Assembly: GCA_963662525.1 (NCBI GenBank)
Contig: OY759717.1
Coordinates: 1,860,001-1,924,000, forward strand
DNA length: 64,000 bases
Reading direction: 5' to 3'
From: CAZSDU01 sp963662525
GTDB lineage: Bacteria > Bacteroidota > Bacteroidia > Bacteroidales > FEN-979
Shown: positions 33,157-42,804 of the stretch, piece by piece
How the letters are laid out: every line of letters begins with the position of its first letter
How positions within the stretch are numbered: position 1 is the first letter of the stretch
Made by a program: the position numbers and the translations under genes
Notes under the pieces: model-generated
Databases searched by the model: none
What the model saw: the letters and a program-made list of their open reading frames with translations, nothing else
Told to the model about the DNA's origin: nothing

Positions 33157-35841
33157 ATGAACATCCACAAGCTAAACAATATTTTCAACCCCCAAAGGAT
33201 TGCCTTGATCGGGGTAACCACCAATCCCAACAGCGTCAGCGGAAAAGTGCTGATCAATCTGGTCAGTGGTGGTTTTCGCGGCGTAGTATATCCCATTAAT
33301 CCCGACCATGAGGCAGTGATGGGCATTCCGTGTTTTCCGGATGTAAAAAGCCTGCCCAGAGTTCCTGACCTGGGTATTATCTGTACAACGGCCGAGAAGG
33401 TTCCGGGACTTGTCAGGGAATGTGGCGAAGCTGGCATCCGGGGACTGATTATTATGTCGGCGGGATTTAAAGAAATCGGGGAAGAAGGAGTAAAGCTGGA
33501 AGAAGAGATCAGGGTAGAGATTGGGAAATTCGAAGGAATGAGGGTCATCGGCCCGAATTGTCTGGGGATCATCGTTCCCGGATTGAAGTTGAATGCCAGT
33601 TTTGCCGCCGACATGCCAAAGCAGGGTAATATTGCCTTTATCTCTCAATCAGGAGCGCTCTGCACTTCTGTCCTGGATTGGGCTATGGAGGGAAAAATCG
33701 GTTTTTCCCAGTTCGTTTCCATCGGAAATAGCCTCGATGTTGAATTCGGCGATCTGATCGATTATTTCGGGGAAGATGAAAATACAAAATGTATCATACT
33801 TTATATTGAATCAATCCGGAATCCGAGGAAATTCATGACTGCTGCCCGGGCATTTGCCCGGAAAAAACCAATCATTGTATATAAGGCCGGAAGGTTTCCG
33901 GAATCAGCTCAGGTTGCGGCTTCCCATACCGGTGCCATGGCCTCGGAAGATGCTGTTTATGATGCTGCTTTTCAACGCGCCGGATTGGCCCGGGTTTATG
34001 ATATCGGAGATATTTTCAGTGTGGCCGAACTTATCGGCCGGAATAAAATTCCTCAGGGTCCGCGATTGGGGATCATTACCAATGCAGGAGGACCGGGAGT
34101 TATGGCTACCGATGCACTGATCGCTTCAAATGGAACATTGGCTGAGCTTTCGGATGAGACCATGTCGAAGCTGAACGAAAATCTTCCTGCTTACTGGTCG
34201 CACGGCAACCCGGTGGATGTGCTGGGTGATGCCCGTGCCAAACGTATCGCCAAAGCCACACAGATCGTTCTGGAAGACAAAGGTGTGGATGCAGTGCTGG
34301 TGATCCTTACCCCCCAGGCCATGACCAATCCCAATGCCACTGCCAGGGAGATTAGTGCCCTGGTGAATACAACCCATAAACCCATTCTGGCGGCCTGGTT
34401 GGGCGGACAAAGCATGCATGAAGCCGATGATATCCTCGTGGGAAACGGTATCCCATCATATAAAACGCCGGAACAGGCGATCCGGGCTTTCATGACCCTG
34501 GTGGCTTACAACCGCAACCTGGCCACGCTTTACGAAACCCCGAAAGATATCCCGGTGGAGTTTTCTATCGACCGTCTCCGGATTCGCGAAGAGTTTAATG
34601 CGATGATCAGCAACAAGGCATCGGTCCTTTCCGAGGAGACTTCCAAATCCATACTCGAATCCTATGGAATATCAACCACAAAACCTGTTTTTGCCTCTTC
34701 TGCAGACGAAGCAGTGGTTAACGCCGGTCGCATTGGCTATCCCGTAGTACTTAAAATCCATTCACCTGATATCACTCATAAATCGGATATAGGAGGAGTA
34801 CAACTCAACCTCGGGACCGAGAAAATGGTGAGGGCCGCTTTTGAAAGGATCATGGAAACGGCTGCTGCCAAACGACCGGATGCCAGGATCGAAGGAGTCA
34901 CCGTACAGAAAATGGCTCCAGCCCGCGATGCGGTGGAACTGATCCTGGGAATCAAAAAAGACAGTGTTTTCGGAACTGTCCTGATGGTCGGAATGGGTGG
35001 GGTGACTGCTGAACTTTTCGGCGATAAAGCCCTGGGCTTTCCACCACTGAATGAACGTCTCGCCCGCCAGATGATTGAGTCGCTGAAAATATATCCCCTG
35101 CTGAAAGGATACCGTGGATCTCAGCCGAAAAACATTGCCAGTCTTATCCAGGTATTGATCCGATTGTCATATCTCGCCGCCGACTATCCGGAGATCAATG
35201 AACTCGATATCAACCCCCTGATGGTTACCCCCGACGACGCCATCGCCCTCGATGCGAGAATAGTGATCGATAGCAAAAAGGATGGTGCCACCATCGTTCC
35301 ATACGCCCACCTTGCTTTGCATCCTTATCCTGAAGAGTTTGTGAGGAAAGAATTACTACAGGATGGAACAGAGATCCTGCTTCGTCCGATAAAACCGGAA
35401 GATGAACCGCTTTGGCTGGAAATGATCGGGCAATGCTCAAAAGAATCCCTTTATTCCCGCTTCCGCTACTTCTTCCATTGGGAAACACATGAAGTGGCAA
35501 CCCGTTACTGCTATATTGATTATGACCGGGAAGTTGCCATTGTTGCAGAAATTTTGGAAGAAGGGAAAAAACATCTGGTAGGAGTGGGCCGGCTGATTGC
35601 CGACCCCGATCATGAAACGGTAGAGTATGCCATCCTTATTATTGATGCATGGCAGCATAAGGACCTGGGGAATATGATTACCGACTTCTGCCTCGAAATT
35701 GCAAGAAAATGGAATTTAAAAAAAATCACCGCACAAACCACTACCGATAACCAGCGCATGATTTCTGTATTTCAAAAAAGGGGATTTGAGATCATTATTA
35801 ACAACCAGGATTCGACCGTGGAGGTGATAAAATCCTTATAA
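33157..35841 (+). CDS. ADP-forming acyl-CoA synthetase fused to a GNAT acetyltransferase (PatZ/Pka-like)
   Basis: 894 aa, close to E. coli PatZ (886). Order: CoA-binding domain (about 1-125), succinyl-CoA-ligase-like domain (150-300) with ASHTGAMAS, ATP-grasp domain (about 480-700, with YPVVLKIHSPDITHKSDIGGV), then GNAT (about 735-890, with VGVGRLIADPDHETVEYAI and HKDLGNMITDF). His257 corresponds to the phosphorylated His of ADP-forming acetyl-CoA synthetases; in PatZ-type acetyltransferases this half is described as inactive. Here the His is kept, so the protein may both make ATP from acetyl-CoA and acetylate proteins. AcsA (24601) is the classical PatZ target. Confidence 0.9.
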   Translation: MNIHKLNNIFNPQRIALIGVTTNPNSVSGKVLINLVSGGFRGVVYPINPDHEAVMGIPCFPDVKSLPRVPDLGIICTTAEKVPGLVRECGEAGIRGLIIMSAGFKEIGEEGVKLEEEIRVEIGKFEGMRVIGPNCLGIIVPGLKLNASFAADMPKQGNIAFISQSGALCTSVLDWAMEGKIGFSQFVSIGNSLDVEFGDLIDYFGEDENTKCIILYIESIRNPRKFMTAARAFARKKPIIVYKAGRFPESAQVAASHTGAMASEDAVYDAAFQRAGLARVYDIGDIFSVAELIGRNKIPQGPRLGIITNAGGPGVMATDALIASNGTLAELSDETMSKLNENLPAYWSHGNPVDVLGDARAKRIAKATQIVLEDKGVDAVLVILTPQAMTNPNATAREISALVNTTHKPILAAWLGGQSMHEADDILVGNGIPSYKTPEQAIRAFMTLVAYNRNLATLYETPKDIPVEFSIDRLRIREEFNAMISNKASVLSEETSKSILESYGISTTKPVFASSADEAVVNAGRIGYPVVLKIHSPDITHKSDIGGVQLNLGTEKMVRAAFERIMETAAAKRPDARIEGVTVQKMAPARDAVELILGIKKDSVFGTVLMVGMGGVTAELFGDKALGFPPLNERLARQMIESLKIYPLLKGYRGSQPKNIASLIQVLIRLSYLAADYPEINELDINPLMVTPDDAIALDARIVIDSKKDGATIVPYAHLALHPYPEEFVRKELLQDGTEILLRPIKPEDEPLWLEMIGQCSKESLYSRFRYFFHWETHEVATRYCYIDYDREVAIVAEILEEGKKHLVGVGRLIADPDHETVEYAILIIDAWQHKDLGNMITDFCLEIARKWNLKKITAQTTTDNQRMISVFQKRGFEIIINNQDSTVEVIKSL

Positions 35842-35882
35842 TAAAAAGGAAGATTAGCCGTTAACCTAGAAAATTAGATAAA

Positions 35883-36377
35883 ATGAAAAGATATCTTAAT
35901 TTAATCGTTATAATTTCGGGATTTGCCCTGCTAATCTCATGTTCGCAAAATATCAATGCAAAACTGATTGTGGGGAAATGGAACAGGGAAAAAATCAGCT
36001 CTGTGGTGAAAAACCCGGTTTCAAAAAAGGAATCAGCGACAGTAAAAACACAGGAAAAAGCTCAGAATGACACCCTGGCAATGGATCCTTTGAAAAGTCT
36101 TCTGGCTTCTTCCAATGCCGATGAGGTTCGCAAACTGAAAAATAAAATCAGAAAATCAATGGAATTCCGTGCAGATAAAACGGCTACCTTTACAATCTCC
36201 AAATCAGAGATGAATGGCAAATGGAAGATGAATTCGAAAGGAACGAGTATCATATTCACCAATGCTGCCAATAACGAGAGAATTAAAATTAGCCTGGTTC
36301 AAGTTGACTCTGTGCGGTTGGTCATTGCCGAGGAAATCACCGGAGGGAAAGCCCTGATCGATTATATCAAACAATAA
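35883..36377 (+). CDS. Lipoprotein with lipocalin-like C-terminal domain
   Basis: 164 aa. Signal with lipobox LLISC (Cys20). A lysine-rich low-complexity linker (about 45-90) is followed by a C-terminal strand set: KSMEFRADKTATFTISKSEMNGKWKMN, a pattern seen in lipocalin-like/DUF4488-type Bacteroidota lipoproteins. Function unknown. It lies 41 bp after the ACD-GNAT gene and may be co-transcribed. Confidence 0.72.
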   Translation: MKRYLNLIVIISGFALLISCSQNINAKLIVGKWNREKISSVVKNPVSKKESATVKTQEKAQNDTLAMDPLKSLLASSNADEVRKLKNKIRKSMEFRADKTATFTISKSEMNGKWKMNSKGTSIIFTNAANNERIKISLVQVDSVRLVIAEEITGGKALIDYIKQ

Positions 36378-36674
36378 ACTGTTTAATATGATCAGCCGGT
36401 AACATTTGCCGGAGGAATTTGCTGCAATTAAATCTATCCTTCTTAGATGACCGTAGAATCGTGATTTCCCAACTGAAAAAGAATAACCTACCGTCGCCCA
36501 TATCCCGCTACCCATTGTGATGAGCGCTGACTAACTCCCGCTGATCACCCGGGAAGAGCGTTTGCCTGAAACAAGGGTTGGTCATGAATAATTCTGGTTT
36601 TGTCGAAAAGGTATATTAAATTCAATGGAAAGATAATCTGTTTACTAACTTTGTGTTAGGGTTATCTTTTTACC
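36378..36674. other. Intergenic region before the two-component operon
   Basis: 297 bp with stops in every frame. Apart from the -7 box at 36646-36653 and a GCCGGTAACATTTGCCGG imperfect palindrome near 36393, nothing is recognisable. Confidence 0.4.
36646..36653 (+). promoter_or_regulatory. -7 box for the LytS/LytTR operon
   Basis: TAACTTTG, 21 nt before the ATG at 36675. No -33 TTTG at the right distance, which may mean an activator is needed. Confidence 0.5.
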
Positions 36675-37733
36675 ATGCTTTTATTTCTTTTAAAAATCAG
36701 AAGACTTTTAAAACACCTGGCATTCTGGACGTTTATTCTTGCCTTCCAGATATCAAGATCCGGTTCAAAAATCATCGACACCAATTGGCATGACTTCCGT
36801 TCCCTGTTGATCGAGCATAGTTTGATGCTGCCTTTACTGGTGATGATATCCTATTTTTTTGCCTATTTTTTATTGCCACGCTTTTTATCTGCCCGCCGAT
36901 ATCTTTTCCTTTTTCTTCTAGCCTTAGGCAGCGGTGCATTTGCCATCATCATGATGAGGACGATCCTGTACGCTTATGTTTTTCCTGAGTTTTATCCTGC
37001 CTATTTTGAAAAGTATCCAGGTTTCTGGAACTTTAATATAGCCCAGTACGCTTTTTATATTTTTTCAACGGTTGCCATTGTGGTCATGATCAAATATGCC
37101 AGCCAACTCCGGCGGGTGGAAAGGATAAGATACCAGCTCGAACAACAGAATTTATCCAGCGAATTAGCCTTGTTGCGCAATCAGGTGAATCCTCACTTTT
37201 TATTCAATACACTGAATAACATCAACGTGCTGGTAAAAAAAGACCCCGAACTGACTCAGAAGTCCATTGTGAAACTGAGCGAAATCATGCGGTATATGCT
37301 GACGGAAGCCGTTAATGAAAAAGTACTGCTGACCAAGGAAATAGAATACCTGAACAGCTATATCGGCCTTTTATCCTTACGCCTTGAACAAAAAGATTAT
37401 ATCCTGTTTACAGTTACAGGAGACGCGTTTGGACTTCTGATTCCTCCCATGCTTCTGATTCCGTTTGTCGAAAACGCCTTTAAACACGGATTAAAAGATG
37501 TCCCAGCCCCGGGTATTGTCGTGCAACTCGAGATCGCCAGTGATAAAATAATGTACTATGTTGAAAATTTTATCAAACCCAATACGATTTCCGATGCCCC
37601 CAACTCGAACGGTATAGGGATTGCAAATCTTAAGCGCCGGCTCGGATTACTTTATCCCGGCAGGCATAAACTGGATATTCATACGGATGGTAAGACTTAC
37701 AAATGTAAACTTGAACTGGAACTTAACGGATGA
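36675..37733 (+). CDS. LytS-type sensor histidine kinase
   Basis: 352 aa. Four hydrophobic helices in the first ~140 residues with short loops (no large sensor domain), then the His_kinase (PF06580) region: LRNQVNPHFLFNTLNN with phospho-acceptor His174, and a HATPase with IPFVENAFKHGLK (N box) and GIGIANLKRRLGLLYP (G box). This is the usual kinase partner of LytTR regulators, which follows 26 bp downstream. The signal sensed is unknown. Confidence 0.92.
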   Translation: MLLFLLKIRRLLKHLAFWTFILAFQISRSGSKIIDTNWHDFRSLLIEHSLMLPLLVMISYFFAYFLLPRFLSARRYLFLFLLALGSGAFAIIMMRTILYAYVFPEFYPAYFEKYPGFWNFNIAQYAFYIFSTVAIVVMIKYASQLRRVERIRYQLEQQNLSSELALLRNQVNPHFLFNTLNNINVLVKKDPELTQKSIVKLSEIMRYMLTEAVNEKVLLTKEIEYLNSYIGLLSLRLEQKDYILFTVTGDAFGLLIPPMLLIPFVENAFKHGLKDVPAPGIVVQLEIASDKIMYYVENFIKPNTISDAPNSNGIGIANLKRRLGLLYPGRHKLDIHTDGKTYKCKLELELNG

Positions 37734-37759
37734 TTCACTTTACCCGTAAATGAGGGCTG

Positions 37760-38491
37760 ATGATGAAAATGACCTGTATTGCCGTTGACGATGAACCCCT
37801 GGCCCTGGACCAGATGGTTGATTTTATCAAAAAGATTCCCTATCTTGAACTTATGGCAACATTCAAAAAGGGTATGGATGCGATGATCTATATCAAGGAA
37901 AACAAAACAGACTTGGTTTTCCTGGATGTTCACCTGGAAGATATCAGCGGAATCCAGATACTCAGAACACTTAAGCAAAAACCCTTTGTCATATTAACGA
38001 CAGCCTACGACCAATATGCCCTTGAAGGGTATGAACTGGATGTGAACGACTACCTGCTGAAACCCATTTCCTTTGAGCGTTTTGTCAAAGCAGTGGAGAA
38101 GATCCAGGATCTCGGATCTCATACCAGGCCTCCATCGGCACCCATTACATTTCCTGCGCCACCTCCTGAATATATTTTTGTCAAGGCCGACTATAAAATG
38201 CAGAAAATTGTATTGAAAGACATCCTGTTTATTGAAGGTTACCGGGATTATATGAAGTTTCATTTATACCAGAAGAAACCTGTCGTAAGCTTGCTGAGCT
38301 TCAGGAAAATTGAAAACCTCCTGCCTTCCCGGGCATTCATCCGTATCCATAAATCTTTCCTCGTTTCTGTTGATAAAATTGATTCAATCGGAAAAAATGC
38401 AGTTAAAATAGGTGAACAAACCATCCCTGTCGGAGAGGCATTCAAAGAACGCTTTTTCAGGTACCTTGAAGAAAAGGAATTATTGAAATAG
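37760..38491 (+). CDS. LytTR-family response regulator
   Basis: 243 aa. Receiver domain with D10/D11, phospho-acceptor D56 (LVFLDVHLE), a conserved Thr (TTAYD) and Lys (LLKPIS). A Pro-rich linker (about 125-135) leads to a LytTR DNA-binding domain (about 140-240) with FVKADYKMQKIVLKDILFIEGYRDYMKFH and the FIRIHKSFLVSVDKID signature. Paired with the kinase just upstream; likely targets are nearby surface-protein promoters, which is inference. Confidence 0.93.
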   Translation: MMKMTCIAVDDEPLALDQMVDFIKKIPYLELMATFKKGMDAMIYIKENKTDLVFLDVHLEDISGIQILRTLKQKPFVILTTAYDQYALEGYELDVNDYLLKPISFERFVKAVEKIQDLGSHTRPPSAPITFPAPPPEYIFVKADYKMQKIVLKDILFIEGYRDYMKFHLYQKKPVVSLLSFRKIENLLPSRAFIRIHKSFLVSVDKIDSIGKNAVKIGEQTIPVGEAFKERFFRYLEEKELLK

Positions 38492-38493
38492 CC

Positions 38494-39825
38494 TTATTTA
38501 ATGACGACCTTGAATAATTTCCATTTTTCATCCGGACCGATGTCTTTCGTCAGGAAATAAGCATCACCCCTGAACAATTTGATTTTTTCCGGAAAAATAA
38601 AAGGCAGACTTTGCAAAGGCCCCAATGTTCCGGTCTCAAGGTCTATTTTTTTCAGACCAATGAAACCGCCGGACGAGAAAACAGCATAGATATTCTGAAA
38701 AACTTCATCCTGAAGGAGGGTTTTATTCCACTTCCACTGGTCATCACCGAGAAATGCAGTTGTGATAGAAGTCAGCCATCCCTGTGTTTGTTCCTTGTGA
38801 AAATCAATGGGCTTTTGACTGATCAGGTGTCCGTCAGCATTCAGAATTTCAAGCCTATTTCCACAGAAATCAAAAAACGCCATTGTGCTATCACTGATCC
38901 TGAACAGATCTCCGCAGGTTTTCTTCTTATAAAAATGTTCGTAGGTTATTGCTTCTGCATCTACCGATCTTCTTTCATTTTCATCGATGGGATCAGGAAT
39001 CGGCCGAAAGGTATGATAATTTACTGCATCGGTAAAAAAGGTTCTCCTTCCTTTATAATCTGCAGTTTTATGTGCATATTTGCGGCCTTCATCACGGCTG
39101 TAATAACCGAAGGAAGTCATAAAACCCCTGGGTGAATGTTCCAGGAAAAAAAGCCGGTTTTGTAGTAAAAACCGGTATCTTCCCAGAAATCGCAGGATGG
39201 TGTCATAAGTAGTATGGTAGGGAAATCCCAATTGTCCCTGTGCGGGAAAATAAACACACTGGAAGGCCTCTTTTTTTTTGGTGATAAAATGCAGGTTTGA
39301 TAAAACATCCTTATATAAGCCGAGGGGTGGAACAGCGGGTGGGGGAACCACGGATAGGGTGTCACCGTCAGTTGTCATCAGTATCAGTTCAGAACGCCTG
39401 AGCTGATAACGGAATACAAGCAGTATCAGGTTATCTCCCAGGAAATTATAGTCCAGCACAGAATAATCCTCATCCTTATACAACGTAATCACCAATTTAT
39501 CCGATACCGTCAATGTGTTCAGATCATACGTTTTTGGCTTAAGGAATAATACTACCGTTGATTTCTGGATTTTACTTATCTCCAATATCAGGGATTCATA
39601 TCCCAGGCATGAAATTTCAAGGATGGAGGGTAGGGATGTAAGATGAATATTAAAACTACCATCCGCACCACTAACGTTGCCCATGTCTGTATCCTTGATC
39701 CGGATATGAGCATTTGGGATGGGAAGGCGGGAATTCTGTTCATACAAAAAGCCCCGGAAATGATCATCCTGGGCAAAGCTAAAGTTGGATAACAGACAAA
39801 AAGTGATGATAAGCTCACGGCACAT
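38494..39825 (-). CDS. Exported protein: carboxypeptidase-regulatory-like domain plus propeller-like domain
   Basis: 443 aa. Signal peptide (1-18, ending FSFAQ). Residues 22-100 form a CarboxypepD_reg-like beta-sandwich (FRGFLYEQNSRLPIPNAHIRI, GADGSFNIHL, ISCLGYESLILEI), common at the N-terminus of TonB-dependent and surface proteins. The remaining ~330 residues look like a 6-bladed beta-propeller. The protein at 46880 is a full-length paralogue (shared YSVLDY-LxGDxxxLLV segment and the same C-terminal IPFPFPEKIK/DEAFFLxKEIG pattern). Function unknown. No T9SS domain. Confidence 0.78.
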   Translation of the reverse strand: MCRELIITFCLLSNFSFAQDDHFRGFLYEQNSRLPIPNAHIRIKDTDMGNVSGADGSFNIHLTSLPSILEISCLGYESLILEISKIQKSTVVLFLKPKTYDLNTLTVSDKLVITLYKDEDYSVLDYNFLGDNLILLVFRYQLRRSELILMTTDGDTLSVVPPPAVPPLGLYKDVLSNLHFITKKKEAFQCVYFPAQGQLGFPYHTTYDTILRFLGRYRFLLQNRLFFLEHSPRGFMTSFGYYSRDEGRKYAHKTADYKGRRTFFTDAVNYHTFRPIPDPIDENERRSVDAEAITYEHFYKKKTCGDLFRISDSTMAFFDFCGNRLEILNADGHLISQKPIDFHKEQTQGWLTSITTAFLGDDQWKWNKTLLQDEVFQNIYAVFSSGGFIGLKKIDLETGTLGPLQSLPFIFPEKIKLFRGDAYFLTKDIGPDEKWKLFKVVIK

Positions 39826-39840
39826 TATCCTGTTTTATTC

Positions 39841-39872
39841 CAAATATAATGGTTCAGGTAGCTGAATGCAAA
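39841..39872 (-). promoter_or_regulatory. Bacteroidota promoter for the propeller protein gene
   Basis: Minus strand: TTTG (39869-39872), 20 nt, TATATTTG (39841-39848); ATG at 39825, 15 nt further. Confidence 0.6.
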
Positions 39873-40031
39873 AAAGATCAACCAACACCGAAAAATTCCG
39901 GATCAAAAAAGATTTTTTCACCGAATTCAATTTCACCTGCCATAAACCGGTGTTTGTTGATCCATTAGAGTGATTTACTGAATATACTTGTATCCGGTCT
40001 ACCACAGGCTTATTTTCGTAAAAAAAATATT

Positions 40032-41390
40032 ATGAAAACCCTTGCCATCAGTTTCTTATTGTTGATACTACTGTTCCTTCATTTAAAAGGGATCAGTCAA
40101 CCGCTTGCGTTCAACGGGCATTTGATTTACCAGACAAGCACGAAAATTTTCTTTTCAGCCGCTTCCGACCTGGATCAGGATGGTGACCAGGATATCCTTT
40201 ATACACAACCTGACCAGGATATCCTGAGCTGGTTTGAGAACCGGGGTGATGGAAATTTCAGCCAGCGTGAGGTAGGAACATTTCCGGAAGCTTTCTCGAC
40301 CTGGGTCGTCGATATTGATTTTGATGGCGACAATGATATTCTGGCGTCTTCTTATGACCCTTCAAAAGTAGTTCTGTTTGAAAATGACGGGAACCAGAAT
40401 TTCACCTATCATTTATTGTCGGAAGGGATACCTCATCCGCTTACCATTGCTGCCGAGGACATAGATCAGGACGGAGATTACGACATCGCCTGTGCCACCC
40501 AGGATGCCAACAAAGGGATGATGCTGCTCAGAAATGAGGGGAGTCTGGTTTTCACCCCGGTGGAACTTAGCAACCAGCCCTATTCCAGTACCTGGACCCA
40601 GATCATCGATCTCGATAAGGACGGGGATTGGGATGTTCTCGGAAATAATTTCAAGTCGGTCGGGGGGATTTTATGGTATGAACAAACGGCTCCGTTAATT
40701 TTCACCGAGCACCTTATCCCCTTTGCCAACACGCATGGATTTACAGCTGCTGATATTGATGGCGATGGGAATACCGATCTGGCTGCTGTATCCTGCGGAA
40801 ATCAGCTGGCCTGGTTCAGGAATGACGGCAATAACAATTTTATAACTGAAATACTGGCCAGCAATTTCAATTGCGCCGTGTCTGTTACCGCTGCTGATCT
40901 TGATCTTAACTCGAAAACGGACCTTGTGGCTTCATCCTGGAGCAACGATAAAGTTGCCTGGTGGAAGAATAACGGAAACCAGGAATTCACCATGCAAACG
41001 ATCAGTGATACCATGTTAAGGCCCAATTGTGTTGATGTGGCAGATTTCAACAACGATGGCCTTCCTGATGTTGTTGCTGGCGGATATTCGGGCACCCTGA
41101 TCTGGTGGGAAAATGCCGGGCATGGTGTGGGCGATTGCGAAGCCGGTGATATGTTATCTGCCGGAATCATTTTCAACCAGGAAACAAGTTGCGTGGAAAT
41201 AATCCTCCATCCCGGTTTTACATCCGCTGCGGTTAGCCTTTTTGATGTGAGCGGCAAACAGGTTTTTCCAGCGGTCGTTTTCTCAAATTCCACCTATCTG
41301 CATTGCGATACACTGAAACCGGGACTATATCTGGTTAAACTGGAATCTGCCGATCGGTCGGTTATACGTAAAATTATGATTTTACATTAA
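40032..41390 (+). CDS. FG-GAP/VCBS-repeat surface protein with T9SS sorting domain
   Basis: 452 aa. Signal peptide (1-22, ending KGISQ). Six to seven repeats of ~55 residues each carry a calcium-binding loop D-x-D-x-D-G-D-x-D (DLDQDGDQD, DIDFDGDND, DIDQDGDYD, DLDKDGDWD, DIDGDGNTD) followed by a WFENxGxxxF strand: an integrin-alpha-like beta-propeller. The C-terminal ~75 residues act as the sorting domain (VSLFDVSGKQV, GLYLVKLESADRSVIRKIMI), though the usual YPNP start is poorly kept. Probably cell-surface anchored. Confidence 0.85.
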   Translation: MKTLAISFLLLILLFLHLKGISQPLAFNGHLIYQTSTKIFFSAASDLDQDGDQDILYTQPDQDILSWFENRGDGNFSQREVGTFPEAFSTWVVDIDFDGDNDILASSYDPSKVVLFENDGNQNFTYHLLSEGIPHPLTIAAEDIDQDGDYDIACATQDANKGMMLLRNEGSLVFTPVELSNQPYSSTWTQIIDLDKDGDWDVLGNNFKSVGGILWYEQTAPLIFTEHLIPFANTHGFTAADIDGDGNTDLAAVSCGNQLAWFRNDGNNNFITEILASNFNCAVSVTAADLDLNSKTDLVASSWSNDKVAWWKNNGNQEFTMQTISDTMLRPNCVDVADFNNDGLPDVVAGGYSGTLIWWENAGHGVGDCEAGDMLSAGIIFNQETSCVEIILHPGFTSAAVSLFDVSGKQVFPAVVFSNSTYLHCDTLKPGLYLVKLESADRSVIRKIMILH

Positions 41391-41409
41391 TCAAACCATC
41401 TTCTTTATT

Positions 41410-41994
41410 ATGAAGCCTATGGGCGATTTTCCTGTGCTTGAAACCCGGAGACTGGTACTCCGGCAACCAGAACCGAACGATGCAGCGGCAATCCTGAGGT
41501 TAAGGAGTGAATCGAAAATGTTAAAGCACATCGAAATGTACAGGCTCCAATCCCTGGACGAAGCAAGGGAGATGATAGAAACCAACCGTAAGAAATTTGC
41601 CGAAGGGAAAGGATTAATCTGGGGAATTCAATTTAAAAACCATAGAAGTCTTATCGGATATCTTGGATATCATACCATCGTTCCGGAACATTTCAGGGCA
41701 GAGGTATGTTACCTCCTGCTGCCGGAATTCTGGAATCTGGGGATAACAAAAGAAGCAATGCGGTGTATCACCTCTTTTGCCTTTACTGAACTGAACCTTC
41801 ACAGGCTTGAATCAGTGATCATGAAAGGCAACAACAGTTCAGTTCAGATAGCGCTGCATGCCGGTTACCGAAAAGAAGCCCATTTGCGACAGCATATATT
41901 TTTCAAGGGAAGGTTTTATGATTATTTGGTCTATGCCATGATCAGAAAGGATTATGAAAAACTACTATTGAAGTCTATAATGGTTAAAAAATGA
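41410..41994 (+). CDS. GNAT N-acetyltransferase, RimJ/RimL-like
   Basis: 194 aa. Typical start FPVLETRRLVLRQPEPNDAAAI, then the acetyl-CoA-binding region (LLPEFWNLGITKEAMRCITSFAF, where the loop replaces the usual Q/R-x-x-G-x-G) and LHRLESVIMKGNNSSVQIALHAGYRKEAHLRQ, matching the acetyltransf_3 family that acetylates protein N-termini, aminoglycosides or other amines. Cytosolic. The substrate is unknown. It starts 19 bp after the FG-GAP gene. Confidence 0.88.
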   Translation: MKPMGDFPVLETRRLVLRQPEPNDAAAILRLRSESKMLKHIEMYRLQSLDEAREMIETNRKKFAEGKGLIWGIQFKNHRSLIGYLGYHTIVPEHFRAEVCYLLLPEFWNLGITKEAMRCITSFAFTELNLHRLESVIMKGNNSSVQIALHAGYRKEAHLRQHIFFKGRFYDYLVYAMIRKDYEKLLLKSIMVKK

Positions 41995-42163
41995 AATTCT
42001 TAAAAGTGCAGATATGAAATCAATCACCCTCCCCTGATCAGCGCCCATCCGGTTCGTGACATTTGCTGCAGAAGAACTTGTTGGTTATACAGTTAAAAGC
42101 GGGAGTGTATGGTATGCCAAAAACATCCGGGAAACGCTCCGGATCGCTTATTATTCTGAAAGA

Positions 42164-42793
42164 CTAATATTGAAAAGAATAAACCTGAAAATTCCCATCC
42201 GAAAACAACCAGCGGATTTCGGTCAATAATCCATTGGGATTGTAAGTAAAACGGATTTCAGCAGAGGATCCATCTTCGCCATGGTATGTTCCGGTAGCCA
42301 GCAGTTTTTCGGTTGTGTGCGTGAAAAATGCAGAGCCGGTAAGCCATCCATCCATATTCCTGTATACTGCTTTAATCAGCAATCCTACGGTGTCATACAG
42401 GTAAGACTCATTGCTGACAATAGAATCACCCATGCCGGATACCCGGCTAATCAAATGGCCGGCCGCATCGTAGGCATACGAGAAAATCATTTCACGGCCA
42501 TCGGGTAGCATCCGGTTGGAGCTTTTCAAGCGGCCATCTTCAAGGTATTCAAAGGAGGTAATTGTCCTGAATCCGTCGGAACGGATGAATTCCTTTTTGT
42601 ACAATAATCCGTTTTTATCATAAAAATATTCTGATGGTCCGCCAAGCTTATCGTTATAAGAATAGTATTCACGTATGATCTTATGATCCGAAGTCGCAAT
42701 TAGAAATGGAGAGGTATAAAAGCACCTGGTCTGGGCTCGTATAAATTGATCAGGAAGAATGAGCCAGATTAGGAAAAGCCACCAGATCTTCAT
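42164..42793 (-). CDS. Small exported protein with YD/RHS-like repeats
   Basis: 209 aa from the ATG at 42793; a GTG at 42808 overlapping the upstream stop (GTGA) is an alternative and would give translational coupling. Signal peptide ends near QFIRAQ. The body consists of short YD-type repeats: EYYSYNDKLGG, EYFYDKNGLLYKKE, SFEYLEDGRLKSSN, SYAYDAAGHLISRV and YLYDTVGLLIKAV, each with a Y-x-Y-x-x-x-G-x-L core as in RHS/YD proteins. It is far too short for an RHS toxin cage. Function unknown; the pairing with the FG-GAP protein upstream may be meaningful. Confidence 0.75.
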   Translation of the reverse strand: MKIWWLFLIWLILPDQFIRAQTRCFYTSPFLIATSDHKIIREYYSYNDKLGGPSEYFYDKNGLLYKKEFIRSDGFRTITSFEYLEDGRLKSSNRMLPDGREMIFSYAYDAAGHLISRVSGMGDSIVSNESYLYDTVGLLIKAVYRNMDGWLTGSAFFTHTTEKLLATGTYHGEDGSSAEIRFTYNPNGLLTEIRWLFSDGNFQVYSFQY

Positions 42794-42804
42794 ACGAATT
42801 TTTA

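Noticed and set aside
36204..36515. 103-residue minus-strand frame across the 36.4-kb spacer
   Set aside because: Half of it is antisense to the lipoprotein at 35883; no family features and no plausible promoter.
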